Shown: positions 42,592 to 52,326 of the stretch, one piece after another
How the letters are laid out: each line of letters opens with the position of its first letter
How positions within the stretch are numbered: the first letter of the stretch is position 1
Made by a program: the position numbers and the translations under genes
Assembly: GCA_963921195.1 (NCBI GenBank)
Contig: OY992537.1
Coordinates: forward strand, 51,174,313-51,238,312
Length of the DNA stretch: 64,000 nucleotides
Source of the DNA: Pegoplata infirma
Taxonomy: Eukaryota > Arthropoda > Insecta > Diptera > Anthomyiidae
Reading direction: 5' to 3'
Notes under the pieces: generated by a model
The model's database searches: none
What the model saw: only the letters and a program-made list of their open reading frames with translations
Told to the model about the DNA's origin: nothing

Positions 42592-44278
42592 CACTCAAAA
42601 AAAGTGAATTAAAAACTGGGAATATTTCAGAAAAGATTTTTTTCTTGGTTTTAGTTCATACTTTTCCCAAAAATAAGGAAAACAAAGTTATTTATTTTTA
42701 AGCCAATTTTAACTAGAAAATGGGAAAAATTATATTACACTTTAGTTCATTCACATTTTAGGACTAGATTGGGTCCAGACCCTGTTAACTCTAGACCCCT
42801 TGTGTTCTTTATGGGTCCCCATAGATTTCGACCCACAACTGTTGTCCGTTTCGCTCTACCTTGCTTAGTATTTGAGATACGGAAATAAGGGGCCTGATAG
42901 AGTCTTGAGAATCTTAAAAACTGGACAACTTAAAAACTAATAATCGGAGGGCTTTCGGGTATTTTGCGAAAGTGCTCTACGAGTCATGTGCTACAAAAAT
43001 GCCGTTGGATTATATAAAATATATAAAATCTCGGGAATTTCAAATTTTAGATCCGAAACTACCCAGTCAGAAAAATACAATCGCAAAAGCGTTGTGAAAG
43101 CGTTGTAGACGGCTGTACGAGCGTTCTGTATACCAACTTCAAAGCGCCTTCAGATGATCCGAATGATAACATCGATCTACGGTAGGTTTAAAGCGTTTTA
43201 AAAGCGATGTAAAAAAGTGCTTTGAGAACGTTTTTTTTGAAGTCATCAAAGCGCTTTAAAAACCCAAAGTAAAGAATTTCTGTTTTAGTTCGGTTATAAT
43301 AATTTGTTTGATACAAAGTGAAATCCGAAAAAAAAGTTTTTGTACATAAAAAAACTTAGAAAATTTTTCAAAAAATTTTTCGAAACTTTGAAAATTAAAA
43401 AAAAAAAAAATCTAAAAAGATTTTTTATGATTTTTTTTTACTTAAAAAACAAAAAAAAAATTGACAAAAATTATTCAAAAATAGTTTTGGAACTTAAAAT
43501 TTTTTTTTTTTTTTTTTTTTTAAATAAATATAAACAACTCTTAAAACGCTTTTCGAATACGCTCGCAAAGCGTTCCAAAAAAACGTTTTGAGATTGCTTT
43601 TTTTTTGTTATAGAGCTTTCAGAACACTTTTCAAAAACGCTCGCAAAGCGTTTGAAAATAGCGTTTTGAGAACGCTTTTTTTTTTGTTACAGAGCTTTCA
43701 GAACGCTTTTTTTTTAGAACCGTCGTCAATTTCTGCTTGGGTAGGGTCTTGAAACCCCGACAGATATGCAGAGCTAGGCTATTCCATACCTTTCTATGTA
43801 GTTGTTCTTTTGAAAATTTCATCCGTTTCGCTCTAACTCGCTTAGTTTTCGCGATATCGCCATTTTGAATTTTTAACTAAATTCTAAGAAGTTATTCACT
43901 AAAATCTCAGAAGTTTTTAACTAAAATCTAAGAAGTACACTTCCTCAATTCAAAGAAGAGAAATACGATGATGTTTTTTTTAGTAAATTTTAACTAAACT
44001 TGAACTAAATTGTTTTTTAAGAAATATGTCTTAAAAATAAAGATACGTTTCTGAGATTTTTGGAAAATTTCTTTGGCAGTAAGAATTTTTTTCCTTATAA
44101 TCAAGAACTCCATTTAAATAAAACTGAACTAATTATAAGTAAATGAACTAAACTTCTTTCCTCATAGTTAAGAAAATTTCTAATTTTTTAGTTAAATTTA
44201 ACTAAATTTTAGGAAAATTTATGATACATTTTCAAAGACATTTTTTCCTCAATTTTAGTTATGTCTTTTTTTTCAGTG
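42592..44278 (+). mobile_element. Rep-V copy 1, TA-CACTCAAAAAAAGTG
   Basis: Starts CACTCAAAAAAAGTGAATT and ends TTTTTTTTCAGTG with TA on each side (42590-42591, 44279-44280), inserted in Rep-A. The interior includes TGGGTCCAGACCC, GTCCGTTTCGCTC and AGGGCTTTCGGGTATTTTGC. The inverted copy 2 is at 48455-49372. Hosts the element at 43062. Confidence 0.8.
43062..43741. mobile_element. 680-bp CCCAG MITE of AAAGCGTT repeats in Rep-V
   Basis: Ends CCCAGTCAGAAA and TTTCTGCTTGGG. TA on both sides (43060-43061, 43742-43743). The interior is repeats of GCGTTTTGAGAACGCTTTTT and AAAACGCTCGCAAAGCG. Rep-V copy 2 has no insertion at the matching TA (48833-48834), giving the empty site. Frames of 63-83 residues inside are low complexity. 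Confidence 0.9.
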
Positions 44279-44280
44279 TA

Positions 44281-44397
44281 GACTCCAGAAATTTGGCACC
44301 AGTATGTCTTTTGTTTATAGGCTGGTAAAGTTATTAAGTGGACGAAATCAGACTTGGGGAAGAAGCTATTTAACACACTCACTTGTTTTTGTACATT
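44281..44397 (-). repeat. Rep-A fragment, right of the Rep-V insertion
   Basis: GACTCCAGAAATTTGGCAC to CACACTCACTTG. The left part (TGGTCCAAACCAAATAAGC, 42571-42589) lies before Rep-V; together they form the Rep-A phrase GTCCAAAATAAAAGAGCTAG interrupted after TA. The part between GAAGAAGC and TTTAACACAC is deleted. Confidence 0.65.
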
Positions 44398-44642
44398 TGT
44401 TAAACAAATGGAACATTTTTTTAACAAATGTACAACTTGTAGACTTGGTGAAAAAGTAATTTTGGTGAAAAAAATGAAATAAATTTTTGGATGAAAAAAA
44501 AATTTTTTTGAAAAAAAAATTTTTTTGATAAAAAAAGTTTTTTTATGAAAACAAAAAATGTTGATGTTAATTTTTTTGGCGAAAAACAATGGTCAATACC
44601 CATATATGGTATTATAAACTCGCAAATACAAACATTTGAAAT

Positions 44643-44920
44643 CATATCGCTCCTTTACTTGTATAGTGTCACAACTCAAAATATTTGATTTTGCAGAAAA
44701 CACGTTTAAAGTTTACTATTGAAACTGGTTTTTAATTGAAAAAGGCTGGTACATAGAAAATGTAATAATGGCGTGTACTCTTCTCAAACGGTGAGTTTAA
44801 AAGATATTAATACGAATTTTTGACACAATAGAAAGCACGATATAACGAATAATTCTGCATCATTAACTCAAAAAACGCATTTTTTGAGATATGACACTAT
44901 ACAAGTAAAGGAGCGATATG
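44643..44920. mobile_element. 278-bp MITE with perfect 29-bp TIR
   Basis: CATATCGCTCCTTTACTTGT followed by ATAGTGTCA at 44643-44671 is exactly inverted at 44892-44920. A half copy starts at about 51425 (CATATCGCTCATTTACCACA). TSD uncertain; TA is part of the outermost bases. Confidence 0.9.
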
Positions 44921-44932
44921 TTGATGTTGGGG

Positions 44933-45075
44933 GCCCCGTAGGCTAGTTGGTAGCGTGCTAGCCTTTGAACATGGGGGTCGTGGGTTCGATTCCCACCAGA
45001 ACCCTTGGTTTTTTCGCTACAACGAGACGGCGGTCATTGTTACCAGTTCTCGGTTAGGTTGAAATTATTAAAAAT
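44933..45075 (+). mobile_element. tRNA-derived SINE copy 2
   Basis: GGCTAGTTGGTAGCGTGC (A-box region), TGGGTTCGATTCCCA (T-arm with exact B-box, 44981-44995), then ACAACGAGACGGCGGTCATT and TTACCAGTTCTCGGTTAGGT as in copy 1. The acceptor ends do not pair, so it is not a tRNA gene. An A+T tail follows. Confidence 0.85.
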
Positions 45076-45189
45076 GAGTTGTAAATTAATAAAATGAATA
45101 CATAAATTAAAATTATTGGTCATGTAATCAAAACTATTTATTTATTATATTTATTTTATTCCTATGTTGTTTTTAATATTTTTTCAGGG

Positions 45190-45840
45190 TAAGGAATGGC
45201 ACGTGTGTCATACTTTTTTAGAAAAAACTACCTTTTTTTCTTAAAAAGTACTATAAAAGTACTTTATTTCTAATAAAGTAGTACAAACGTACTCTTTTTT
45301 CTATAAAAGTAGTAAAAAATGTACTTTTTTAAAAAAGTACTTTTTCTAAAAAATCCACTTTTTTCTAAAAAGTACTTTTTTGCCTAAAAATTATTTTTTT
45401 TTTTATAAAAAGTACTTTTTTAAAAAAAAGTACTGCGTTTTCTTAAATAATACTTTTTAGGAAAAAAGTACCATTTCTTCTAAATAAGTCCTTTTTTCCA
45501 GAAAAAGTACGTTCCTTAAGGTGCTATAGTACTTTCTAAAAAAGTACTATATTACCAAAAAAGTGCTACTTTTTTAAGAATGGACTTTTTTCCTAAAAAA
45601 GTGTTTTTTTTTCTATTTTTCCTAAAAAAATACTATTTTTTTAAAAAAGTACTATTTTTCTTAGAAAGTAAAATTTTTCTAAAAAAGTACTATTTTTCAT
45701 AAAAAGTACTATTTTTTCTAAAAAAGTACTATTTAAAAAAAAAAAAGTCCTATTTTTTCTAAAAAAGTACTATTTTTTCTTAAAAAAGTACTATTTTTTC
45801 TTAAAAAAGTATTTTATTTCTTAAAATAATTATGAAAAAA
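45190..45840. repeat. Degenerate AAAAAAGTACTTTTTT array
   Basis: About 30 imperfect units of TTTTCTAAAAAAGTACTA, itself near-palindromic around AGTACT. Similar AAAGTACC motifs occur in the 52.6-53.9 kb family. Confidence 0.75.
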
Positions 45841-45988
45841 AATCATCAGAAATGTGCGATGAACCCATAACTTTCCATTGGGGTTTTTTGGTGGGAGCGG
45901 TGATCGGTAGGGATGAGGGGTGATGGTGGATAACTTCCCCATTGCGATGTAGGCTTACTAATATATTTATTATGCTTTTTAAACTTTA

Positions 45989-46126
45989 CACCCAAAAAAA
46001 ACGTGGGTATTCAATGCTAAAATTTTAACTAAATTTTAGTCCAAAAGGACCTAGTGCAGGAATTGGTAACCAATACTAAAATTATTTACTAATATTATTC
46101 AAAACCAGTAAAATTACTATTGAGTG
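45989..46126. mobile_element. Rep-B short copy (138 bp), TA duplication
   Basis: Begins CACCCAAAAAAAACGTGGGT, contains TTAGTCCAAAAGGACCTAGT and GGTAACCAATACTAAAATT, ends TTGAGTG. TA on both sides. The longer inverted copy is at 49786-50013. Removal restores the Rep-A phrase AACTTTAGTAATACCATTTT. Confidence 0.82.
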
Positions 46127-46206
46127 TAGTAATACCATTTTCTTATTATTTTAATGATATTTTAAATCTACGCCCACGAAATTTTCTAGCCCCCCAGGTC
46201 TAACAA

Positions 46207-46812
46207 CACTCAAAAAAATAAAACTGTAAAGTTAACAAATTTTTTTTTGTTAACTCGAGTTTACTGGCTTTTTAGCAAATTTTTAGTTAAAATCAGCGTT
46301 TTAACTACTTTTTCTAGTTAAGTTCAATTTACGAAAATACTAGTTTTGTACAAATTTTGAATTAATTTTTTTTGTTGACTTTAAAACTGAGTTTATGAAT
46401 TTTTACTAATAAATTTGTTGATTTTTTGTAACATTTTTGTCAAGTGAAAAATTTTAAACATTTCTTGTGTAGCCTCCTATGCAAATCTCATAAGTCCTAC
46501 TTAAGGTGAACTTAATGCTGTGAAAAAAAAGAAAAAATAAGTGAAGTGTTAGTGTTTAAAACCAATGTTTACCAAACTTAAAATTTTTTACAAAAAGTTT
46601 AGCTGAATTCAACTAATAAAAAATGTTACGAAATTTTCAGCAGAATTTTTAGTTAAAATTACGGTTTTTTTTGCTACATTCATTCTACGAAAAGTTAACT
46701 AAATATTTTTTGTTAAATTAACTAGAAATTTAGTAGGTTCAAAATCAGGTGTTTTTTTTATTTAAATTTAACTAAATTTTTTGCTAACTTTACAGTTTTA
46801 TTTTTTTGAGTG
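46207..46812. mobile_element. 606-bp CACTCAAAAA element with 28-bp TIR
   Basis: CACTCAAAAAAATAAAACTG then TAAAGTTA at the left is exactly inverted at the right. Interior of AACTAAATTTTTAGTTAA-type phrases. Flanks are AA on each side, perhaps a mutated TA. Confidence 0.85.
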
Positions 46813-47146
46813 AATGAGTGCAGGGCTTTGAACTCCTTCTGACATAAAAAGGTTTCATTTGCTTAACTAAAATCCAAAAAAAAAACTGTAATTGTGTTTT
46901 TTAGAGGTTGGTTTAGTTCTTTAAGTGGAACTTTTATGCCCCTGATCCGATTTTGCCCATTTCCGAACTTAACCGGCCTATGATAATGAGACATATTCTT
47001 TAATATTCAGGAGTCTAGCTCTTTTTTTTTGGAATGAATTGTGTTTTAAACAGATGGACGGACATTCATAGAATGACTTCGAATCGATCATGGATCAATA
47101 ATATACATTTATGCTTTATGGGGTTCTAGACCGATATTTTTATGCG

Positions 47147-47520
47147 TTACACACAAAAAAAAACCTTGCCAAATTACTAGGAAAAGTCTCGTAATCCTAT
47201 TTAACCAATATTTGACAGTTTTTCTTGTTTTTTAACAAACAAATTTGGATCAAAATTTAATTTTTTTTTGTAATTTTAAAAATTTTCAAGATAATTTTAC
47301 AAAAAAATTTAGAAAATTCACGAGAATTCCTTGTAATTTATATTGCGCCAAAAAAACTGTAAATTTACAATTTTATTGGTAAAAAGCTTGTAAAATTACT
47401 AGGAATTCTCGTAAAATAATAGGTAGCAAAAAATCTAGTAAAGTTACGAAACCTCCTTGTAAATTTTATCGTGTCAAAAAATTTGTAAATTTACAATTTT
47501 AAAAAATTTAAGTGAAAAAA
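47147..47520. mobile_element. CACACAAAAAAAAACC-started ACAAG-type element, right end unresolved
   Basis: Starts after TA within Rep-A. Interior TTTACAAGGAATTCTCGTAA-like phrases match 19.93-20.46 kb inverted. It fades into A+T runs. Confidence 0.45.
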
Positions 47521-48454
47521 TAATTTTAGGTAAAAAAAATTAACTGAAAAAAATTATAAGTGCAAAACTTTTTTTTATCAAAAAATTTTAGGGTTAAAAA
47601 ACTATTTCTTAATGAAACATTGTTGTAAAATTGCTTTGTAAAAATAAATAATTTCTTTTGTAATTGCAATATTTACATATTTATATTTGTAAATGTAAAC
47701 TTTTTAAAACTAAATTTGTGTGAAAACGTTAAATGTTTGCATAAAATGTCATTCAACCCAAAATATAACTTAAATAATATACATATTTATCGTACATATT
47801 GATAAATACCGATAATAAATTTACTAAAAAATGTGTGTTAATAAAAAGAAGAATAATTAAATGTTTACTGATAGTCACGGTTTAGATATATAAGGTTAAA
47901 TAAGACTGGACAACTGGTCGGCCATGTTAATATTTTGACAAGTTTCGGTGTTTTCTTTTAATTTTTATTATTTGCAATTTCACACTCTTTTAGCAGAAAC
48001 AATTTCTTAATTTTTTAATTAATCATTTTCAAAAAAATTACAAAAAATCACATAATTTTCTTGTATTTGAAACAAATTAAAAAAATTAAATTGACAATTT
48101 TCACAATTCCTTTTTGGTTCGACATTTTATTTTTTTAGTACATACCGATTTCTGTCGTTCTTCTTCATCCTTTATATCTGTCATTCGTGCTAAAAGTATG
48201 TCAAAATTTTACATTTTTTTTGTTTGTTTTTACGTGTGCCAGAGTTACAAAACTTTTAAATTTGTTTGTAAATATGCTTGAGATAGTGTTTATATCTTTT
48301 ACTTTCTGATTTATAACCATGGGAGTCGTAGACCCTAGCATTTCTTCTAGACAAACCTTCTCCTTGTCACCACTCTTTTAAGGGGGCTCCCATATGTTAG
48401 GTTCATAGGTTCAAATTTTATCCCAACGCTCTAATTGGCCAATAGTTCTTAGTT
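47521..48454. other. A+T-rich interval; possible Rep-F fragment near 48.3-48.45 kb
   Basis: AAGGGGGCTCCCATAT and CCCAACGCTCTAATTGGCC near 48390-48440 resemble the Rep-F arm (AAGGGGGCTCCCATACAAAA). Nothing else supported. Confidence 0.35.
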
Positions 48455-49372
48455 TTCTTTAAATGGATTTTTTAAATATTAGGAAAAAAATTCTTACTGC
48501 CAAAGAAATTTTCCACAAATCTAAGAATCGTATCTTTATTTTTAAGACATATTTCTTAAAAAACAATTTAGTTCAAGTTTAGTTAAAATTTACTAAAAAA
48601 AAACATCATCGTATTTCTCTTCTTTAAATTGAGGAAGTGTACTTCTTAGAATTTAGTTAATGACTTCTGACAATTCAGTAAATAACTTCTTAGAATTTAG
48701 TTAAAAATTCAAAATGGCAATATCTCGAAAACTAAGCGAGATAGAGCGAAACGGATGAAATTTCAAAAGAAAGACTATAAAGAAAAATATGGAATAGCCT
48801 AGCTCTGCATATCTGTCGGGGTCTCAAGACCCTAATTTTAGATCTAAAATTTTAAATTCCCGAGATTTTATATATGCACATATCTCGGTAAATACTGCCA
48901 ACACGAGAAAACGTCCAACGGCATTTTTGTAGCTCTTGACTCGTAGAACACTTCCTTGCAAAATACCCGAAAGCCCTCCGATTAATAGTTTTTGAGTTAT
49001 CCGGTTTTTAAGATTCTCAAAACCCTATCAGGCCCCTTATTACCGTATCTCAAAAACTAAGCAAGTTAGAGCGAAACGGACACTAGTTTTGGTTCAAAAT
49101 CTATGGGGACCCTTAAAGGATCCAACGGGGTCTCGAGTTAAATGGGGTCCGAACCTATGGGTCCAGGGTCTGGACCCAATCTTTTTCTAAAATGTGAAGT
49201 ATAATTTTTCCCATTTTCTAGTAAAATTGGCTTAAAATTAAATAACTTTGTTTTCCTTATTTTTGGGAAAATTATGAACTAAAACCAAAAAAAAAAATCT
49301 TTGGAGCCAAATCATTCCCTCTTTTTCTTAAAATTAGGTTAAGTTTCCCAGATTTTAATTCACTTTTTTGTG
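48455..49372 (-). mobile_element. Rep-V copy 2, inverted relative to copy 1
   Basis: Contains in inverse order the Rep-V landmarks: TTCTTACTGCCAAAGAAATT, TATCTGTCGGGGTCTCAAGA, CCCGAAAGCCCTCCGATTA, GGGTCTGGACCCAATC, ending AATTCACTTTTTTGTGAGG. It lacks the 680-bp insertion of copy 1. Together with copy 1 it could fold as an inverted pair about 5 kb apart. Confidence 0.8.
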
Positions 49373-49783
49373 AGGATTTTTGGGGGGTTTTACCCTACTA
49401 TGCCACTACTATGCCCACTTCCCTTATTTTTTGGCTCATGCTTTTTTGAACCTAACTGGTGAACTTTTCCCCGGCTAATGTTTGGCCAAAATGTCAAATT
49501 TTGAACCCCTCTAACTCAGAGGGTCCTTGACCGATCTCATTGAAAAATTGTGTCCAAACTACTATTCAATAGGACTATCATCCCAATTGGAAGACATCAG
49601 TTTCAAAAGATGTGTCACTCACAGGCGAAAACCCCCATTTACGAGTATACATCGCTCAAATTTAGTGTGCGTGTATTTTCTACATAAAAATCAGCTCATG
49701 TTTGGAACTCGGACCTTTTTTCAAGCAAACTCTAGTGTAGGGTATTATATGGTTGATCTTGACCGACTTGTTTTATATGGACT
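49373..49783. other. Unassigned; open frame 49527-49808 without family
   Basis: A 93-residue plus-strand frame begins MTDLIEKLCPNYYSIGLSSQ and is less biased than others, but it runs into the Rep-B element and shows no domain I recognise. The GAGGGTCCTTGACCG and TTGACCGACTTG phrases recall edges of Rep-A/Rep-F type repeats. Confidence 0.2.
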
Positions 49784-49785
49784 TA

Positions 49786-50013
49786 CACTCATAATGATTC
49801 TACAGTAAAAGGTTTAGTAACTGATATTGTACTAAAATCTACTAATAAGTTACTAATTTTAGTATCTTCAAAGTACTAAAATAAGTAATTTTTACTGGTT
49901 TTGAATAATATTAGTTAAACATTTTAGTATTGGTTACCAATTTCTGCACTAGGTCCTTCTGGACTAAAATTTAGTTAAATTTTTAGTATTGAATACCCAC
50001 GTTTTTTTTAGTG
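49786..50013. mobile_element. Rep-B full copy (228 bp), TA duplication
   Basis: Starts CACTCATAATGATTC after TA and ends CCCACGTTTTTTTTAGTG before TA. Interior TTGGTTACCAATTTCTGCA and AGGTCCTTCTGGACTAAAA match the copy at 45989 inverted. Outside it, ACTTGTTTTATATGGA is repeated on both sides (49766-49781, 50015-50030). Confidence 0.8.
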
Positions 50014-50349
50014 TACTTGTTTTATATGGATTTCGACATATTTTCACGTAAAACCGAGCAACTTGTTATTAAGCTTCCAATAGTATACTTGAGTCGATAA
50101 TATATCAATAAACACATGCTTTACGTGTACTTAATTCATGTAGGGAACACCTTATGTCTTGCAAACAAAAAGTATGGTGCGATCTTTGTGTAAAGTCGAA
50201 ATGCAATTTAAAAGACGTCATAGAAAAATCAAAAAGTAAGCCGTAGCAAAAAAAAGTTTGCTTGCACTGACAGTACCTACTTAAAACAAATTACAAAAAA
50301 TACTGCGTATCTGTTTTTTAAAGTGGAGATAATAATTTAAATCCCGAGG

Positions 50350-50940
50350 GCTCGTTACTCAACTGGTAATGCAGCAAAAGTAGCTGTAACAAATCAGCTG
50401 TTCGTTTTTGTTATATGTAAACGATTACTGAACGAAGTAACATGTTACGTGAAAATCTAATGTATTTGGATTGTCACGCAAGAAAAATCTAGCGAGTACT
50501 TGTTACTTTACCGGTTCACTAACGAGTCCTCTATGCTTATTTCACACCATTTTATTAAGCGAATAGTGTTTTTGTTTGTATCGGTTCTAGAAAATTATGT
50601 TTCACCACCATTTTTTTTTAAGATTTCTGCCTGTACTTTTCTACTAAAAAAAATATTTATTGTTTTCTCAACATTTCCTAAAATGTTGCTAGGAACATGA
50701 TGCATCAACATAAAAAAATATTTGGAAAATATATTTCTTTTTACTGTAAAAATTTACAAAAAATATTTCTAAATATGTACATGTTGCTAGACAGTTGTTG
50801 TTAGACACATTTTGCTAGACACATGATGCCAGCCACATGTTGCCAGGCACATGTTGCAACAACATTCTCATTTTGTCGTTGCACACAAAAATGTGAATCC
50901 TAAACTCCGGAGTACGTTGGTTCAATTCTCACAAAATATT
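50350..50940 (+). repeat. Possible split tRNA-like SINE
   Basis: TTACTCAACTGGTAATGCA (50356-50374) resembles a tRNA D-arm/A-box and TTGGTTCAATTCTCAC (50926-50941) a B-box, but they are over 500 bases apart. An insertion into a SINE would explain this; its ends are not clear. The middle repeats ACATGTTGC. Confidence 0.25.
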
Positions 50941-51362
50941 TTTGACTTTTGATTTAATTTGCAAATTTCTCCCTTGTTTATGTTTATTTTTGTTTGTTTT
51001 TAATGTTTAAAGTGAAATCTGCATGTGTAAAGTCATTTTGTTTTCTTTTTTTTATGTACGTTAGCATTTTTTATTGTATTTTATTGTTGTAGAAATAAAA
51101 AACATTAATGAAATTTGAACTCTATGATCCGTTTTTGTGTCGACTTAATTGAAATAAATTACTATAAAAGCAATAGTGTGTGAGTTTTTCAATATTTTCA
51201 TTGTTTCTATGTGTATTTTTAGTCGAATAAAAATTTATTTTATTTTAAACGCGTATAGAAATAATTCTAGGGTGTGTGTGAGTATTAAAAATATATAAAA
51301 AATATTTACATATTTACAATGTTATTTACAAAATATATTTATTTTTAATAAAATACAAAAAA
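50941..51362. other. Interval without supported feature
   Basis: Single-copy in this window; no domain, RNA or TIR recognised. Confidence 0.5.
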
Positions 51363-51854
51363 CAGAGTTGCCACAACTTTGGTAGAAAAAATTAAAAAAT
51401 TTTGATTAAAATTCTCCTATAAATTCATATCGCTCATTTACCACAATAGTGATACAACTCAAAAAGTATGATTTTGTAGAAAACTTGTTTCAAGTTCTCA
51501 ATTGAAAATGGTTTTCCATTGAAAATGGCCGGCATTAAAACACTGAACCAATTTTGATGATTTTTTTTTGATTTGTAGTTTATTAAATTCTCAACATAGT
51601 AGTTTTTTGAAAAATATTCATTTTTGTTGCAGGTATGCTAATGTAAACTTAAAAATGGAAAAATTCACTATTATTCTTTCAATAAAAAAATAATTTGATC
51701 AAAATGTCACAATATTTACAAGAAAATTTAAAAATTTACAAATCAAAAAAAAATTCATAAAAATCGGTTCAGCAGTTTTTGCTGTAAAAATGCAGATGAT
51801 TTTGTCCTTAAAAAAAAACATCCCACAATTGAGTGGAAACCCTGGCAATTCTAG
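51363..51854. mobile_element. CAGAGTTGCCA-ended relic
   Basis: CAGAGTTGCCA at the left and TGGCAATTCTAG at the right are imperfect inverses, like the pair at 61241/61883. Includes a half copy of the 44643 MITE at 51425. No TSD seen. Confidence 0.4.
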
Positions 51855-51985
51855 TTGACCAAAAAATATTCTTTTATTTTGTACTAGCTTACCATCCCGG
51901 TACTTTGTTCCCGGTTGTATAGAATACCGAATAATTGAAGGATCAGGATTACTCTATTGATTTAAAAAAAAATCTCCTACGTAGT

Positions 51986-52326
51986 CCCAATAAGCACATT
52001 TAAAATTCAAGTGCAAATCAAGTATAAATCAAGTGTAAATCAAGCCCTTATTTCCAGTCTATGCTTGATTTATACTTGAATTACACTTGAATTCAATAGC
52101 ATTCTCCAGCAAAACGGATACTTGAATTCAAGCGCTGTTTTTACGCTTGAAAACCAGGGAAAAGGCTGTAAAAACAGGGCTTGAATTCCAGTGTCCGTTT
52201 TGCTGGAGTATGCTATTGAATTCAAGTGTAATTCAAGTATAAATCAAGCAGGGGCTGGAATTTAGGGCTTGATTTACACTTGTTTTATACTTGATTTGCA
52301 CTTGAATTTTAAAATTGCTTATTGGG
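51986..52326. mobile_element. 341-bp foldback, CCCAATAAGCA, AGT duplication
   Basis: Both arms (about 150 bp) are inverses: TTTAAAATTCAAGTGCAAAT, AAGTATAAATCAAG, GAATTCAATAGCAT and CCAGCAAAACGGA recur inverted. AGT is on each side (51983-51985, 52327-52329). Within each arm TCAAGTATAAATCAAGTGTA is itself a tandem phrase. Confidence 0.88.

Larger units (their letters stand above)
45860..47145 (+). repeat. Rep-A copy with two nested elements
   Basis: From TTTGGTGGGAGCGGTGATCG through AACTTCCCCATTGCGATG, CCCCCCAGGTCTAA, CCATTTCCGAACTTAACCGG and GATGGACGGACATTCATAGA to ACCGATATTTTTATGCG. The hairpin end is absent. Interrupted at 45989-46126 and 46207-46812, and cut off by another element at 47147. 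Confidence 0.7.

Noticed and set aside
43340..44645. Lys/Phe-rich frames of 63-126 residues
   Set aside because: Read through A or T runs and the AAAGCGTT repeat; low complexity.
44933..45005. Functional tRNA gene
   Set aside because: The T-arm and B-box are good, but the acceptor ends do not pair and the same body recurs at 31 kb with a common tail, so it is a SINE.
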